DNA of 64,000 nucleotides from Sipunculus nudus (Eukaryota > Annelida > Sipuncula > Golfingiida > Sipunculidae), in assembly GCA_026874595.1 (NCBI GenBank), contig CM049307.1, positions 25,332,362 through 25,396,361 on the forward strand, written 5' to 3'. A program made the translations under genes and the position numbers. The notes beneath the pieces are model-generated. The model did no database searches, had not been told where the DNA came from, and was given only the letters and a program-made list of their open reading frames with translations. How positions within the stretch are numbered: the stretch's first letter is position 1; each line of letters begins with the position of its first letter. Of this stretch, positions 12,840-25,275 are shown in pieces.

Positions 12840-15030
12840 GTACAAGATGACATTTATGATTTGTGCAAATTTAAAACAATTTCTAATTGTACGGTTGCCT
12901 TTGTAATATTAACATGAACGTTTTTCCTACTCACAACAACGAACCTGACCAAATCATAAAAACACAGCAACCAGAACACGTTTCTGAAAGAGAAAGCTAA
13001 ACACTCTGTACAGCTACCTGTGGTTTCTGTTGACATTTGTCAAGCATCTTCGGGAATACCGGTAATTAAAACGGTTCAAACAACCCCCCCCCCCCCTTCC
13101 CCCTTTACTCAAATGTAAGCCAGAATCCACATAAATTCCACAGAAACGTTAGATGAAAAGCTGACTTTATCTTAGTTACATGGTCACGTGTCGCAAACAT
13201 TCTGGTGAAACAAATTAGTAATTTTTCGTTGTTTTCTCTTCTAATTGTTACGCTGATTACCATTAAAAAAGTCTGTGTAGCTTGGGGACGTTGATGACAA
13301 AGCAAAGGTATATCCTATTGAATTAAGATCAGATATAATTACCATATTACACTGGGTGCCATATTAGGATCTATTCCTAATTACGGGGCCAGGTAATACA
13401 GAGGCTAACATCGGCTGTTCAAGTGAGAAGACAAATTTCTGCAACGAGGATGAAATGTTCACCTTTCTATTCGTGATTTTGAGACTTCGCCTAGGAACCC
13501 AATGCCAACCCCACACTCTTATTTGACCTAACAGAATACACATTTGATAGCATTAACAAACGACTTTTAGACAGCTATTATTATGACCAATTTGATATTG
13601 CTTGACACCGTTAAAATTGTTAATTATACACTTAAACAAAGTCTCGAAATTTATAGAGTAAACCAGTTAATGAAGTTCAGGAATGCGCCGAACTATTATT
13701 TAAAAAAGCCGAATTTATAATTCTGCAGTGCAGTTGAATCACAGGTCTGTTTTTGTTAAATGTAGTAACTTCTTTTATCTGGTTTCAGGTAAGAATGACA
13801 ATATTGTATCATCCGTGTAAATGAATACACCCTCAACTAACCAAGTTGAGTGATATTCTTATAATTATATAAATTAAGAATAATTATGACTCATGCATGA
13901 TAAACGTAAACCCTGTGCAAATGAATGACTCACCTACGCACGTCAGCTGATGAAAAACATCAATCGAAGCAAAGATTGAAGACAACCCCTGCAACTTATC
14001 CATAAATAACACCTCTTGGTTCAAGCTGATAAATCAGTTCCGTTAGTATCGGTATGAAAGCACCGTCCGTTAGTTCTGCCCCGTAGCTAGCTTATCTATG
14101 TTTTATATGAAAGCCAGCCTGCTTTGCCCAGGCAGCCCTCCATTGGGTTGGTTCGTATGTATGTATACACGGATCCGTGTGTATATACTGTGCACTATTC
14201 AATGGTCGCACTCCAACTGTCTCGGCTCACGGGAGCTGGGGGCGTCACCTTGCTCAGTCCGGGAGGGGTCCGGTTTTCTGGCCTATACTATCACATATGT
14301 AGTCTTACCGGACATAGGGTCATTTCTGTATTGAAATTTAAGTATTTTCTGTATTTAGAATTTAAGGCAAAACTGGGTGAAATTTATTAAATTGAACAAA
14401 AAAATAAAATATAAATATAAAATTAATCGGAATTTAATTGGAATTGGAACAGGAAATGAAAAGGTTAACATTTTCTAAAGGATTTCTCATCAGAAGGAGC
14501 TCTTGTCTTTGAGTAGCTCACTTTGTACATCATACATGCAATGATGGATGAAAGTCAAACACAGATGCCCATAACACGGGTTTCACAAGGCACAGGGTGA
14601 GTAACTGAAATTTGCTGAATTAGAATTTAATTGGAATTGAACAAAAAATCTTAACTACCCCAGTTATGGTCCTAAATGTTACTGATGTCCCTACATATGA
14701 TTCCTCATTAGCTTTGTGGGCTTTGTCAGATATGTTAAAGTAGAAATTTCAGATACTCTGTAAGTACTGGGATTCATGTTAATTTCATGATTTTTCGTAA
14801 TATTTAACAATTTAAAATTAAGCAAACGCCAAATTGAATTTAAAAATTACAAACAAAACTGATTTTAGAAAAATATTTAATTTAAAGTTGTACTATAATT
14901 TTTTATCAAATATCCTTTCGGTGATTTTAAGAGGTCGCCATTGCAAAGTAGACATTCATTAACAATATCGCGTCAGATGATGCATACGAAGATGCTAGAA
15001 TTTTATGACAGAACAGTTCCCTGCCGATAT
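12840..15030. other. Gene-free stretch
   Basis: A poly-C tract at about 13084-13097 and ordinary AT-rich sequence. Short open frames near 14100-14390 overlap in several registers and show no domain. I see no gene. Confidence 0.55.
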
Positions 15031-15035
15031 GACTC

Positions 15036-15736
15036 TCAAGTAGATATATTACCCGTTGACACGCTGTACATGTAGATACATAACCTGTTTATATAACTGT
15101 AAAGAAGATATATTACCCGTTGATACGATAGACATGTAGATACTTAACCTATTTATAACTGTCAAATAGATACATTTCCCGTTGATACGATTGACATATA
15201 GATACATAATTTGTCCAAATGACTGTCAGGTAGATATATTGCCCGTTGATACGCGGTCATGTAGATATCGATATCGATATCGTTTGATAGGTAGATATAT
15301 TCATAACTTGTCTATTTAGTTGGCAGGTAGATACATTAACTACCTGTCGATATGGTCTGCAGGTAGATACTTTCACAACTTGTCGATATAGTTGACAGGC
15401 ATATACATTCATTGTCTTTCGATGTGATCGGCAGGTAGATACATTCATTGCTTATTTATAAAGTTGACAGTAAGGTACATTATTACCTGTCGATATCCTT
15501 GGCAGGTAGACAGATTCATTACCTATAGATATAGTTGACAGGAAGATATATTCATTACCTGTCGATTTATTTGGTAGGTAGATACATTCATTACCTGGCG
15601 TCAGATAGATACACTTTCCTTCAGGTAGATACATTCATTACCTGTCGTCAGAAAGATACACTTTCTTTCAACTAGATACATTCATTACCTGTCGTCAAAT
15701 AGATACACTTTCCATCGATATTAATGACAGGTAGTA
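15036..15736. repeat. Degenerate minisatellite, period about 36 bp
   Basis: The motif AGGTAGATACATTCATTACC followed by TGTCGATATNGTTGAC recurs about 19 times with many substitutions. Variants include ATATATTACCCGTTGATACG toward the left end. A short GATATC triplication sits at about 15265-15280. Divergence between units suggests an old array no longer being homogenised. Cys/Thr-rich minus-strand frames across it come from the repeat. Confidence 0.88.
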
Positions 15737-16403
15737 CTGCATGAGAAGACGCATACTAAGATGATAGCATTTCCTGATAAACACGTTGCCTGTCAATGTC
15801 AGTGACATACAGGTATATTGCTTACCGCTCTATGAAAGACAAACCCCAGTGGCCGAATTATAAAAGTGTATTGTATTGTGCCTTGCATGCCCGTTATCCA
15901 AGTAGATAAACGGTTCCACCACTCATCACACGCTGTAAGGCGACCTAATTCAAGCCGGAAGAAACAGCTGAATACTTGTGTAGATATTCAAGATTGATTA
16001 ATGGCAATAATTTACCTGTAAACACAAATTATCTGAAGTATAACAATGGATACATCACTAGCGGGTACCTTCATCCTCACATACCACCAGGACAGAAATT
16101 CAATACCTGTATTATATAACGGAAACCGCAGCATCCAAACTCACGTAGACATCTCCGGTGTATAAAAACAGGTAATAACTCTATAATGACTGTCATTCAT
16201 ATAATATACCTGCATGGAATGTACATATAACAAACCCTTTTGATACTAGGTATAACCATTATATACTTATAAATGCGGACTTTTTTAACCACGAATTAAC
16301 ATTCTCAAAACGGGTCCAAAAGTGACCTTTGTGTCTTTATATAAACCATATCAAAACTAATGGGAACTGAATGTTGCTGTTACTTTATGTGTATATTTCT
16401 GTT

Positions 16404-16444
<41 letters not shown>

Positions 16445-19400
16445 TTATATATATATATTAGTGTGTGTGTGGCAATTATACTTGTTTCTTATCATTTACT
16501 GTTCAGGACTTCGTGAATTGTGAAAAAACTTCTCTTGTACAGTAATGTAAAGCAAAATTGGAATAAGTTTATTTCTCAAATGACCTACCATTTTGAAACC
16601 TGAAAATCAAAACATAAGTTTTGTGCACCAGCTCGTATGTGAGCGTGTGAAATAGTTTAAGTATAATACGTATTATCACTCCACAAATATTAAAATAATT
16701 GAAACCTTGCGATATATAACGGATAGAGACATCTTTCTGCGTGCAAAGTTGTCACAACACTCCCCCCCCCCCCCCCAATTTTTACGTTTTACCTTGAGAA
16801 AGTTGATGCAAGGAATGCCATATTCCAGAGTTCTTAGATGTAAAAAATATTTCAGTTACAATTAAAAATGAAATTTGTGCATGGTTTCACAACCAAGATA
16901 TTTACTCCTCATTTTTATCACTTAGGCTTAAATTTTATTCGTCACCGAATAGTAGAATGTTAAAGTTTCAATGAAATTTCCTGTGTCCACCATATCTGCC
17001 ACGGAATATAATCTCCGACATTTAATATGGTTCGCGTATCTTATGTCTCCGTTTAAACAATGTATATATTTAGAGAATGACGGGTTGTGACCTCAACAAT
17101 AAAATACGACTTTTACGGTACCATAACCATGCATGTTATTTAAATCTTAGATTCGCGAAACCTGTTTTGTATTTAAAAATAATTAAAAAAAAAACAATTT
17201 TGCAGTTGTATATATTTTGCAAAATTCCAAAACAATTTGAAATTCTTGACGTGTGACCAAACGTTAGCAGTGGGGATTTCAGTGATATCAACGGTACCGT
17301 AAGCGATCTCTGCTGTGTTCCTAAACCACGCGTCCACCATGAGTGTCACCCCTGCCTACAATAGCGTTACAGGTCAGTGCGCTCAAGGGTCGCGTCACAG
17401 CTGGCAATGACGATAAAACTTTTAATACAGATTGGTCGACGCGGTCTATGTAACCTGGATCGTCTGCTAAACATGGCCTGGTGTAAAGACGTCAGGTTAC
17501 TCCCAATTTCACGTTAACCCCCCCCCCCTCCCCCCGGTAATCTAAAATCTATTTCAGATTACCCCCGGGGTTAGTCTGGAATTAATTGCAAGTTACCCCC
17601 GCACTGGTCAGATTGCCCCCAATATGATTTAACCAAATGATACATTCTTATGCTTTGAAGTATTGAGATATTATTTGAAAAACCTCGTGAAAGATACGAG
17701 ATTTAAAATATAAAATAAAATTATGAAAAATAAAATTGTCGCATGACACATTTCTTCCAAACATAAGATTTACAAATAGTCAACCTTATTTGAAATATCA
17801 AAAAGAAAAAAAAATTATAACGATTTTAAATAAAAAAACATGAATAAGCAACAGTTTTAAGAGGGGAAATCTGCAATCGATTTCAAATTCCCGGGGAATG
17901 CTGAAGCGGGGGTCATCTGAAATCGTTACACCGGGCGTCGTGATTTTGGCGGGAGTCTTGTGACGCGGTGAGAGTCGGGGATATTCCGTTTTCCCAGGTG
18001 AGCTCAGCTCTTCCTGGGAGCTGTGAGAACGAGGCTATAATAACAACACAACCTTCACATACATTATTGTGTATATACATACCCTGGGCACACGGAGTAA
18101 AGTATTCAAAGCGGCCCCATGACAATTGGTACATATTTTCGGCTTTATACACGGTGCTACGACCTGTGATTACCTCTTTTTATTGTCATGTGTACACAAA
18201 AATTACATATATTTACAAGGGCCGTTGTTCGTGGACAATTTAACAGGGGAAAGTGATATTTAGCGTCTGGGAGGCTGAGACATTCAAGCTGCTAAAATAG
18301 CACACATAGGCAAGCCGCAAAGTCTGTTACAATTAGACAAGTGTTGTAAGAGTACAATAAAGACCTGTATGCTGCTTGTACGCTACGGCTGACATGCACA
18401 TACGACATACCAAATATTATGTACCCCCCCCCCCCCCCCCCTTATACTGTGTAGACGGCCCCCCGCGGTGCTTTCACCATCCCACACATAAAACTCTAAC
18501 AACAAAGTATTCACCGACAGCTATTGCAGACAGGTCACCGGGGACCGTCTGCCACAAGAATAATAATACGTTGTTTCCTATGTATACATAATTGTTGACA
18601 AATCGTGCACAAAGTTTTTGCGTCGTGGGAGATATGCCTTTGCAAGATTGTGTGATGAGAAATTAACAGTAAGAATTATTCCTGTTTAGTTACCTTGAGA
18701 ATATTTACATAACCCCCCTCGCGTAAAATTTAACCTACACATCCATGGGCAAACATAAATAAAAGAACTGACTTGACCTTGGATTTCGAGGAAGAGCACA
18801 ATCCCACTCAGACCAGGCATTATGTGAGGTGACGCAGTGTGAGTACTTAAATCTTTTTGTATTTACCCGGTTGGAACTCAGCGAGAAAGGCAGTTCTTTG
18901 CTTAACTTTCCGATGTTGGCAATTCGTGACTTTTCATGCTAAATCTCATTTTCAATTAACGGCACAGGGCGCCAAGTGCATGTAACTCGGGCAAACAAAG
19001 CCTCCCTTTGATCACGAACAATGAATTATATATTCAAAGAGCATATGAGAGTTTGCTCAGGTCAGTTGCTATATTGGTATGAATTTACACGGAATAATCG
19101 CAAAGGGAGCGAGTCTATATAGACCGATTTAGCAATATGAGTCGCTGTGACGTCGTAATATGTACTGGAATGTTTCAAGAATACCTGTTACGCTTAACAG
19201 GTAACCGCACTGCCTGTCGGCGCCGTGTAAATTAGTTACGACAGCCGTCTGTTGTGGCAATTACATACACAATGCATATTTCCTAACCTTTACCATTTAG
19301 CTCATTCAATTTACTCTAGTCTACGTTTTCATAATGTGGCCATCTTATATTAAATTTCGCTGGATGCCTCTTGTTTAGGAAAAGCAGCACCGCAACCCCC

Positions 19401-22313
19401 TACTGAGCTACCCTTTGCTGACTTTCCCCCGACACAGCACCGATACACATGTGGCTGTTGATTTTAATAAACCAAGAAAAATTTTATTGCTTTCCAACCT
19501 CTTTATTACTGTTATTGCCTGAAATAACACCCCGAGAGCCCAGTTTAACGGATTTTATAACTGATATTTAACTGATTAAACTTGAATAATTAGAAGAGAA
19601 TTTACCCCCAACAACTTTACTGACTGAGGAAAACAATGTGTTCATGCACGAAACATAGTTCACTCTATTACAAATGTATTTTAGTGTTTGCAGATCTCTA
19701 CAGTCGACGAGCAATCACCGGACGCTTCCCTTGATGCCCGCAATTAAGCGATAATAGAGTATATGCTATATGGAGTGAACAACACACACTTCCGCCAGAG
19801 TCCGTCTGTTTACAAAATTTATTTATTTCGTATAGTCCTTACCACAAAAACAATCTTGTTTATGTAATTTGCTCTGCAGTAATTCTTTTCCGATACACTT
19901 GAACGGAATAGGCCTACTTTGTCCTCTCCACTATATTAATGCCTATGCCGCTGGTGTGTTTAGAAGCCCCGATGCATTGTGGATGTCTGAGTCTGCGCAG
20001 TATGTGGACAACCACGAAAATGAGTTGCAAACCCGTCACCTATAACTATTACTCTGACCGAGAATTGTGATGAAAATCAGCTGTATTGTGGCGATCTAAT
20101 GTGAGCAAAAAAGAAAGCAAATTCTGGTTTTGCGCTTGGAAGGATCTAACAAAACCCCCTGAAGTCTTGACCCAAATATTGATATAGAAATAAACCCATC
20201 AACCCTAAAGAGAGTTACTCCACACCGAATGAAGCATAATTAATTCACCAGGGAAATCTCATCAATTGTTATACTAAGATCATCGTTTCTCCCTATGGGC
20301 GATTCAAAGCCAAACTCTGTGAAGTTTTTATTAAATTTGTCAAAAAATATCCCATTACTGGAGTATAGCTCTAAACTCTACGAGAATACACAAGCCCTTG
20401 AACGAAATCTCAAAATCTAAACTCTCATCTGAGTCCCTATACCGTGACGGGAAACCGTAGTGACCATTTCCCGAGAAAGCTTCATAAACCTTGAGTGAAA
20501 CCCTTAACCATGCAAGGAATCTATGCATGTAGCAGGGGAAAGTCTTTTTCATACACCAAATATCAACCTTCTTAACCTAGAAAAAAAACGTATTAATTAT
20601 GTGATCCAAAGAGATGAGGTTCGTGAAACCATTTTGGAAAGTCGGAAACTTAGAGCAAACCCGCATTATTGTCACCTGTGGCCAAGAGTATGGCTCGCCA
20701 AACCGGTATATTTTTAAAGACTCTGTAACGTCCCAATAGACATCGGTCTTTTTAGGCGTTTTTAATCATTTAAAAGAAGATCTAGGCAAATTCTGGAGTG
20801 AAATCTTGAACCTTCTATAGAATCCGAAATAACTGTATAAGGCAAGGCCTTCTTCAGACACTTGACAAAGAATCATAACCTGACGCAAAACTGCATTGAC
20901 TGTGTGGAAACAGCGTCTTCACATACGTCACACAACAGGTGATGGGTCTATGACAGAAAACTGAAGAAATTCCTAGGACAGTTGTAAGCATGTCTAATGG
21001 AAATCAGATGTGTAAAAGCGGTCGATGTTCTTTGTATTTTATGATATGTATTTTTTAAGCCTCGGACGAATACTTGGTAATCTTAGGCGTTCAGATTACC
21101 AGGAATTTCCCATGATATAACCTTTTAATTTTCCTACATTAAACCCATTACAATCCTACAAATAATGTACCGTCGTCCGCTCTGTTTGCGACTGTCGTGG
21201 GTTAATCCTAATACTGCATGCCGTAGAGACATTGTACGATTTGACCTTGACAGGCCTGGTTTGTTTACGACAATCGCACAACAGATATTTCTTAAATGAA
21301 CGATATAATAAATATAAATGGATGATATCTCAATTGAGACAAGTTAAATGGATTATCTTCAAAGATGAGGTTGAGTTCGGAACCTCTGCCAAGTTTCTGG
21401 TTTATAATAAACCCCGCAATGTTGTTTCAAAGGAGCCCAACAGAGCAGACGAATGCTTAACACACTGCGCATGCTCCACGGACACGGCAGACGACCGTTA
21501 CGCGCAGTGCTGATGCTCTCGTGGAAAAGGTCTAATGTGTCATTATTAATTAAAACAATCAAAGTTATGATAAAGGCTTTAAACATGATACGGCAACGCT
21601 AAATTTTTAATCATTAAGGAATTTTGAGTCGGATAATTAAATTTCTAATCTCTGCCTATTTCACTTTGTCTCACTATTACCGATTACTTTATCAGATTTC
21701 TCAAAAGAAAAAGAAAAAAGCAGCTACTCGTTTAAGATTTAAAGAAATGAAAACTGCATGATTACAACATGACTTCAGGCCATTTACTCTGTCCATGTAT
21801 TGTGAAGAACGGGACTTACATTCCAACTGTAGAGATTATTTTTCTTATTATATAAATTTATAATTAAAAGCAGTTTGAAACTTTTAACCTGAGAGTCATT
21901 TAATTAATTTTGGTATTGTCGGCATGTAAATTTTAATCAGTATGTTCTCTGATATCTTCGTAAGACTATACCAAGAACAACGCTGAAAATGTATAAATAT
22001 GCATTTATATCATATAAAATATCTAAGATATATAATATATTTATATATTAAATGATTTTAATATTATGTCACATATGTTATCACTTTAAAAATAGAACCT
22101 TTTGGCATAAGAAACTACCGCCTGTATGACTCACAAAACTTTAATAATAGTAGTAGTACTGCAAACCTACCACTTCAATAGAGCCGACCTGCTGGTGCCA
22201 TAAACGTGCGAGGATTTTATACCTCCTGTCTGTGCCGTAATAATAGTTTCTTTTATTAGGAACACTTAGGGTAGTGTGCCTGAACAGTCAGCAGCGACAC
22301 ATTTAATGTTAAG
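15737..22313. other. Gene-free stretch before the 113-bp satellite
   Basis: Contains an interrupted TA microsatellite at 16407-16459 and poly-C tracts near 16761, 17518 and 18424. I see no exon with convincing flanks. A Kozak-like start followed by a GT site near 17338-17373 is noted as a weak finding only. Confidence 0.55.
16407..16459. repeat. (TA)n microsatellite, interrupted
   Basis: TA run broken by a single G and by TTTATA, followed by a short GT run. Confidence 0.9.
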
Positions 22314-23780
22314 GATGGTATATTCCCATACCCAAGAAACGCCCTTGTAGAATGTGATAAAATAACTAACACCTTTTGGCATGGAGATATGAATATAATG
22401 TTAATACGGTTAATATAAAAATGTGTGATGGTATATTCCCACACCCGAGAAACGCCCTTGTAGAATGTGATAAAATAACTAACACCTTTTGGCATGGAGA
22501 TATGAATATAATGTTAATACGGTTAATATAAAAATGTGTGATGGTATATTCCCACACCCGAGAAACGCCCTTGTAGAATGTGATAAAATAACTAACACCT
22601 TTTGGCATGGAGATATGAATATAATGTTAATACGGTTAATATAAAAATGTGTGATGGTATATTCCCACACCCGAGAAACGCCCTTGCAGAATGTGATAAA
22701 ATAACTAACACCTTTTGGCATGGAGATATGAATATAATGTTAATACGGTTAATATAAAAATGTGTGATGGTATATTCCCACACCCGAGAAACGCCCTTGT
22801 AGAATGTGATAAAATAACTAACACCTTTTGGCATGGAGATATGAATATAATGTTAATACGGTTAATATAAAAATGTGTGATGGTATATTCCCACACCCGA
22901 GAAACGCCCTTGTAGAATGTGATAAAATAACTAACACCTTTTGGCATGGAGATATGAATATAATGTTAATACGGTTAATATAAAAATGTGTGATGGTATA
23001 TTCCCACACCCGAGAAACGCCCTTGTAGAATGTGATAAAATAACTAACACCTTTTGGCATGGAGATATGAATATAATGTTAATACGGTTAATATAAAAAT
23101 GTGTGATGGTATATTCCCACACCCGAGAAACGCCCTTGTAGAATGTGATAAAATAACTAACACCTTTTGGCATGGAGATATGAATATAATGTTAATACGG
23201 TTAATATAAAAATGTGTGATGGTATATTCCCACACCCGAGAAACGCCCTTGTAGAATGTGATAAAATAACTAACACCTTTTGGCATGGAGATATGAATAT
23301 AATGTTAATACGGTTAATATAAAAATGTGTGATGGTATATTCCCACACCCGAGAAACGCCCTTGTAGAATGTGATAAAATAACTAACACCTTTTGGCATG
23401 GAGATATGAATATAATGTTAATACGGTTAATATAAAAATGTGTGATGGTATATTCCCACACCCGAGAAACGCCCTTGTAGAATGTGATAAAATAACTAAC
23501 ACCTTTTGGCATGGAGATATGAATATAATGTTAATACGGTTAATATAAAAATGTGTGATGGTATATTCCCACACCCGAGAAACGCCCTTGTAGAATGTGA
23601 TAAAATAACTAACACCTTTTGGCATGGAGATATGAATATAATGTTAATACGGTTAATATAAAAATGTGTGATGGTATATTCCCATACCCCAGAAACGCCC
23701 ATGTAAAATGTGATAAAATAACTAACATCTCTTGGCATAAAGATACAAAATATGACAATAATTTTAATACGGTTAATGAA
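22314..23780. repeat. 113-bp satellite array, 13 units
   Basis: A 113-base unit beginning GATGGTATATTCCCACACCC is repeated head to tail. Twelve full units start at 22314 + 113n, and a thirteenth divergent unit starts at 23670. Interior units are essentially identical; the one difference I noticed is a T-to-C change near 22686. The first and last units differ at several sites and share ATACCC where the core has ACACCC, as expected when unequal exchange homogenises the middle of an array. The 80-residue minus-strand frames in every register are repeat artefacts because 113 is not a multiple of three. Confidence 0.97.
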
Positions 23781-24241
23781 CAAGGTGCAAGCACGCATAT
23801 GTGGAATAGAACATCCATTTAAGAAAACTTATTCTCATTAGGCTAATTGTAAATATATGTCGAGAAGCCAAGACTGACTAAGCCACATGAAATATTCTTC
23901 ACGAAATTTCGTAAGTGTATGTGAACAGTTAAACACCCCCAAATACTTTAAAAGCAATTAAGATATATTTCCTTACTTTCGATGAGTAAATTAGATTACT
24001 TAACATGATGAAAACATAAAATAAATTTACCAGATTTTCCAACATTAACTTTCTTCTTCTTCTTGTCCAGTATAATTGATATACACATATTCAGTGCCCA
24101 TGCAATGATATCATTTATTGCATCGTAAGACAAAGTCGGGATACTATAGTTAAGGCTCGGTTGCGCCCTCGTTTCCGCCGCCGCCGCAGAGATTTCTTTC
24201 AGGCGAGATAACTCAAAAAAATGTTTCACGGACTTTACCAT
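23781..24241. other. Short spacer between two tandem arrays
   Basis: AT-rich sequence with a small CCG-rich patch near 24175. I see no gene. Confidence 0.5.
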
Positions 24242-25275
24242 ATTTGACATATGCATAGATATGGGTGAGAGGACGAAGCCTTTTTAAAATGGCGTTATGA
24301 ACTTAATAAAGAGAGAGATCCCGCCCTTGAATAAGTCCAGTTTGGGAGAAAATCAAACAAATTCTGAAATATCTCAAGAAAACTTGCATGGATTGATAAA
24401 AAAATCAAGTTCACCGAAGATCTTGGATAGTGTTGCCATGTACCGAAAACTGGTGGCGCCACCTATTTTCCTTTTCTTGTTTTTGTGTCGTTTACTACCC
24501 CAATCATTTCCACTTGACGGTACTGTGAGCACTTTAAGTCTAAAACTAATGGAGAAATTTCTTTCATATTATGCATATACATAGATGTGGTTTATTGGAT
24601 GTATTATATATTAAAATAGGGGTAATGACCTTTCCTATGACCTTGAATATTGCCATATATGGTGAAAACCACACAAATCATAGTTATCTCTAGAAGGGAT
24701 GCATGGATTGGTCCAAAATCAAATTGACGCCACCTTCTGTCCTTTTCTTGTTTACGCGCCTTTTAATACCCCATCTTCGCCACTGTGAGCATTATAAGTC
24801 ATAAGCTAATGGACATATTGCTTCCATATTATGCATATACATAGATATGGGTTATGGGATGCTGTATATTTGAATCGGGGTAATGAACTTTTTTTATGAG
24901 AGTGGCCTTGACCTTGAATATTTCCGTATTTGGTTAAAATCACACAAATTCAAAATATCTCAATAAAAAATAAACCAAAAAAATGCATGGATTGGTCCGT
25001 AAAAATATATTGACCGAAGATCATGGACAGCTTTGTCTTCAGCGGGAGACAGGTGGCGCCATCTTCTGTCCTTTCTCTTGTTTCGCACCTTTAAATACCC
25101 TCTTTATGCCACATGCATTATAAGTAAAAAAAACTAATGCACACATTTCTTTCAAATTATGCATATACATAGATACAGGTTATGGGATGAGGTATATTTA
25201 AATTGAGATCATGATCTCTCCTATGAGAGTGGCTTTGACCTTGAATATTCCCATATTTTGTGAAAAATATTGTTT
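24242..25275. repeat. Diverged tandem module, about 260-325 bp, 3.4 copies
   Basis: The anchor TATGCATATACATAGAT (degenerate in the first copy) occurs near 24248, 24570, 24829 and 25157. After it come GGTTATGGGATG, a TGACCTTGAATAT segment, ATGCATGGATTGGTC, an ACCGAAGATC block and GGTGGCGCCA, in the same order in each copy. The second copy lacks the ACCGAAGATC block and is shorter. Copies are well diverged. It is not a known element to me. Confidence 0.82.

Noticed and set aside
15257-15634. Thr/Cys/Arg-rich secreted-like repeats
   Set aside because: The frames follow a degenerate 36-bp minisatellite and have no signal peptide, splice sites or consistent frame.
22256-23798. A row of 80-residue minus-strand proteins every 113 bases
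   Set aside because: They are the same satellite read in successive registers; identity at the DNA level rather than codon-level conservation explains them.
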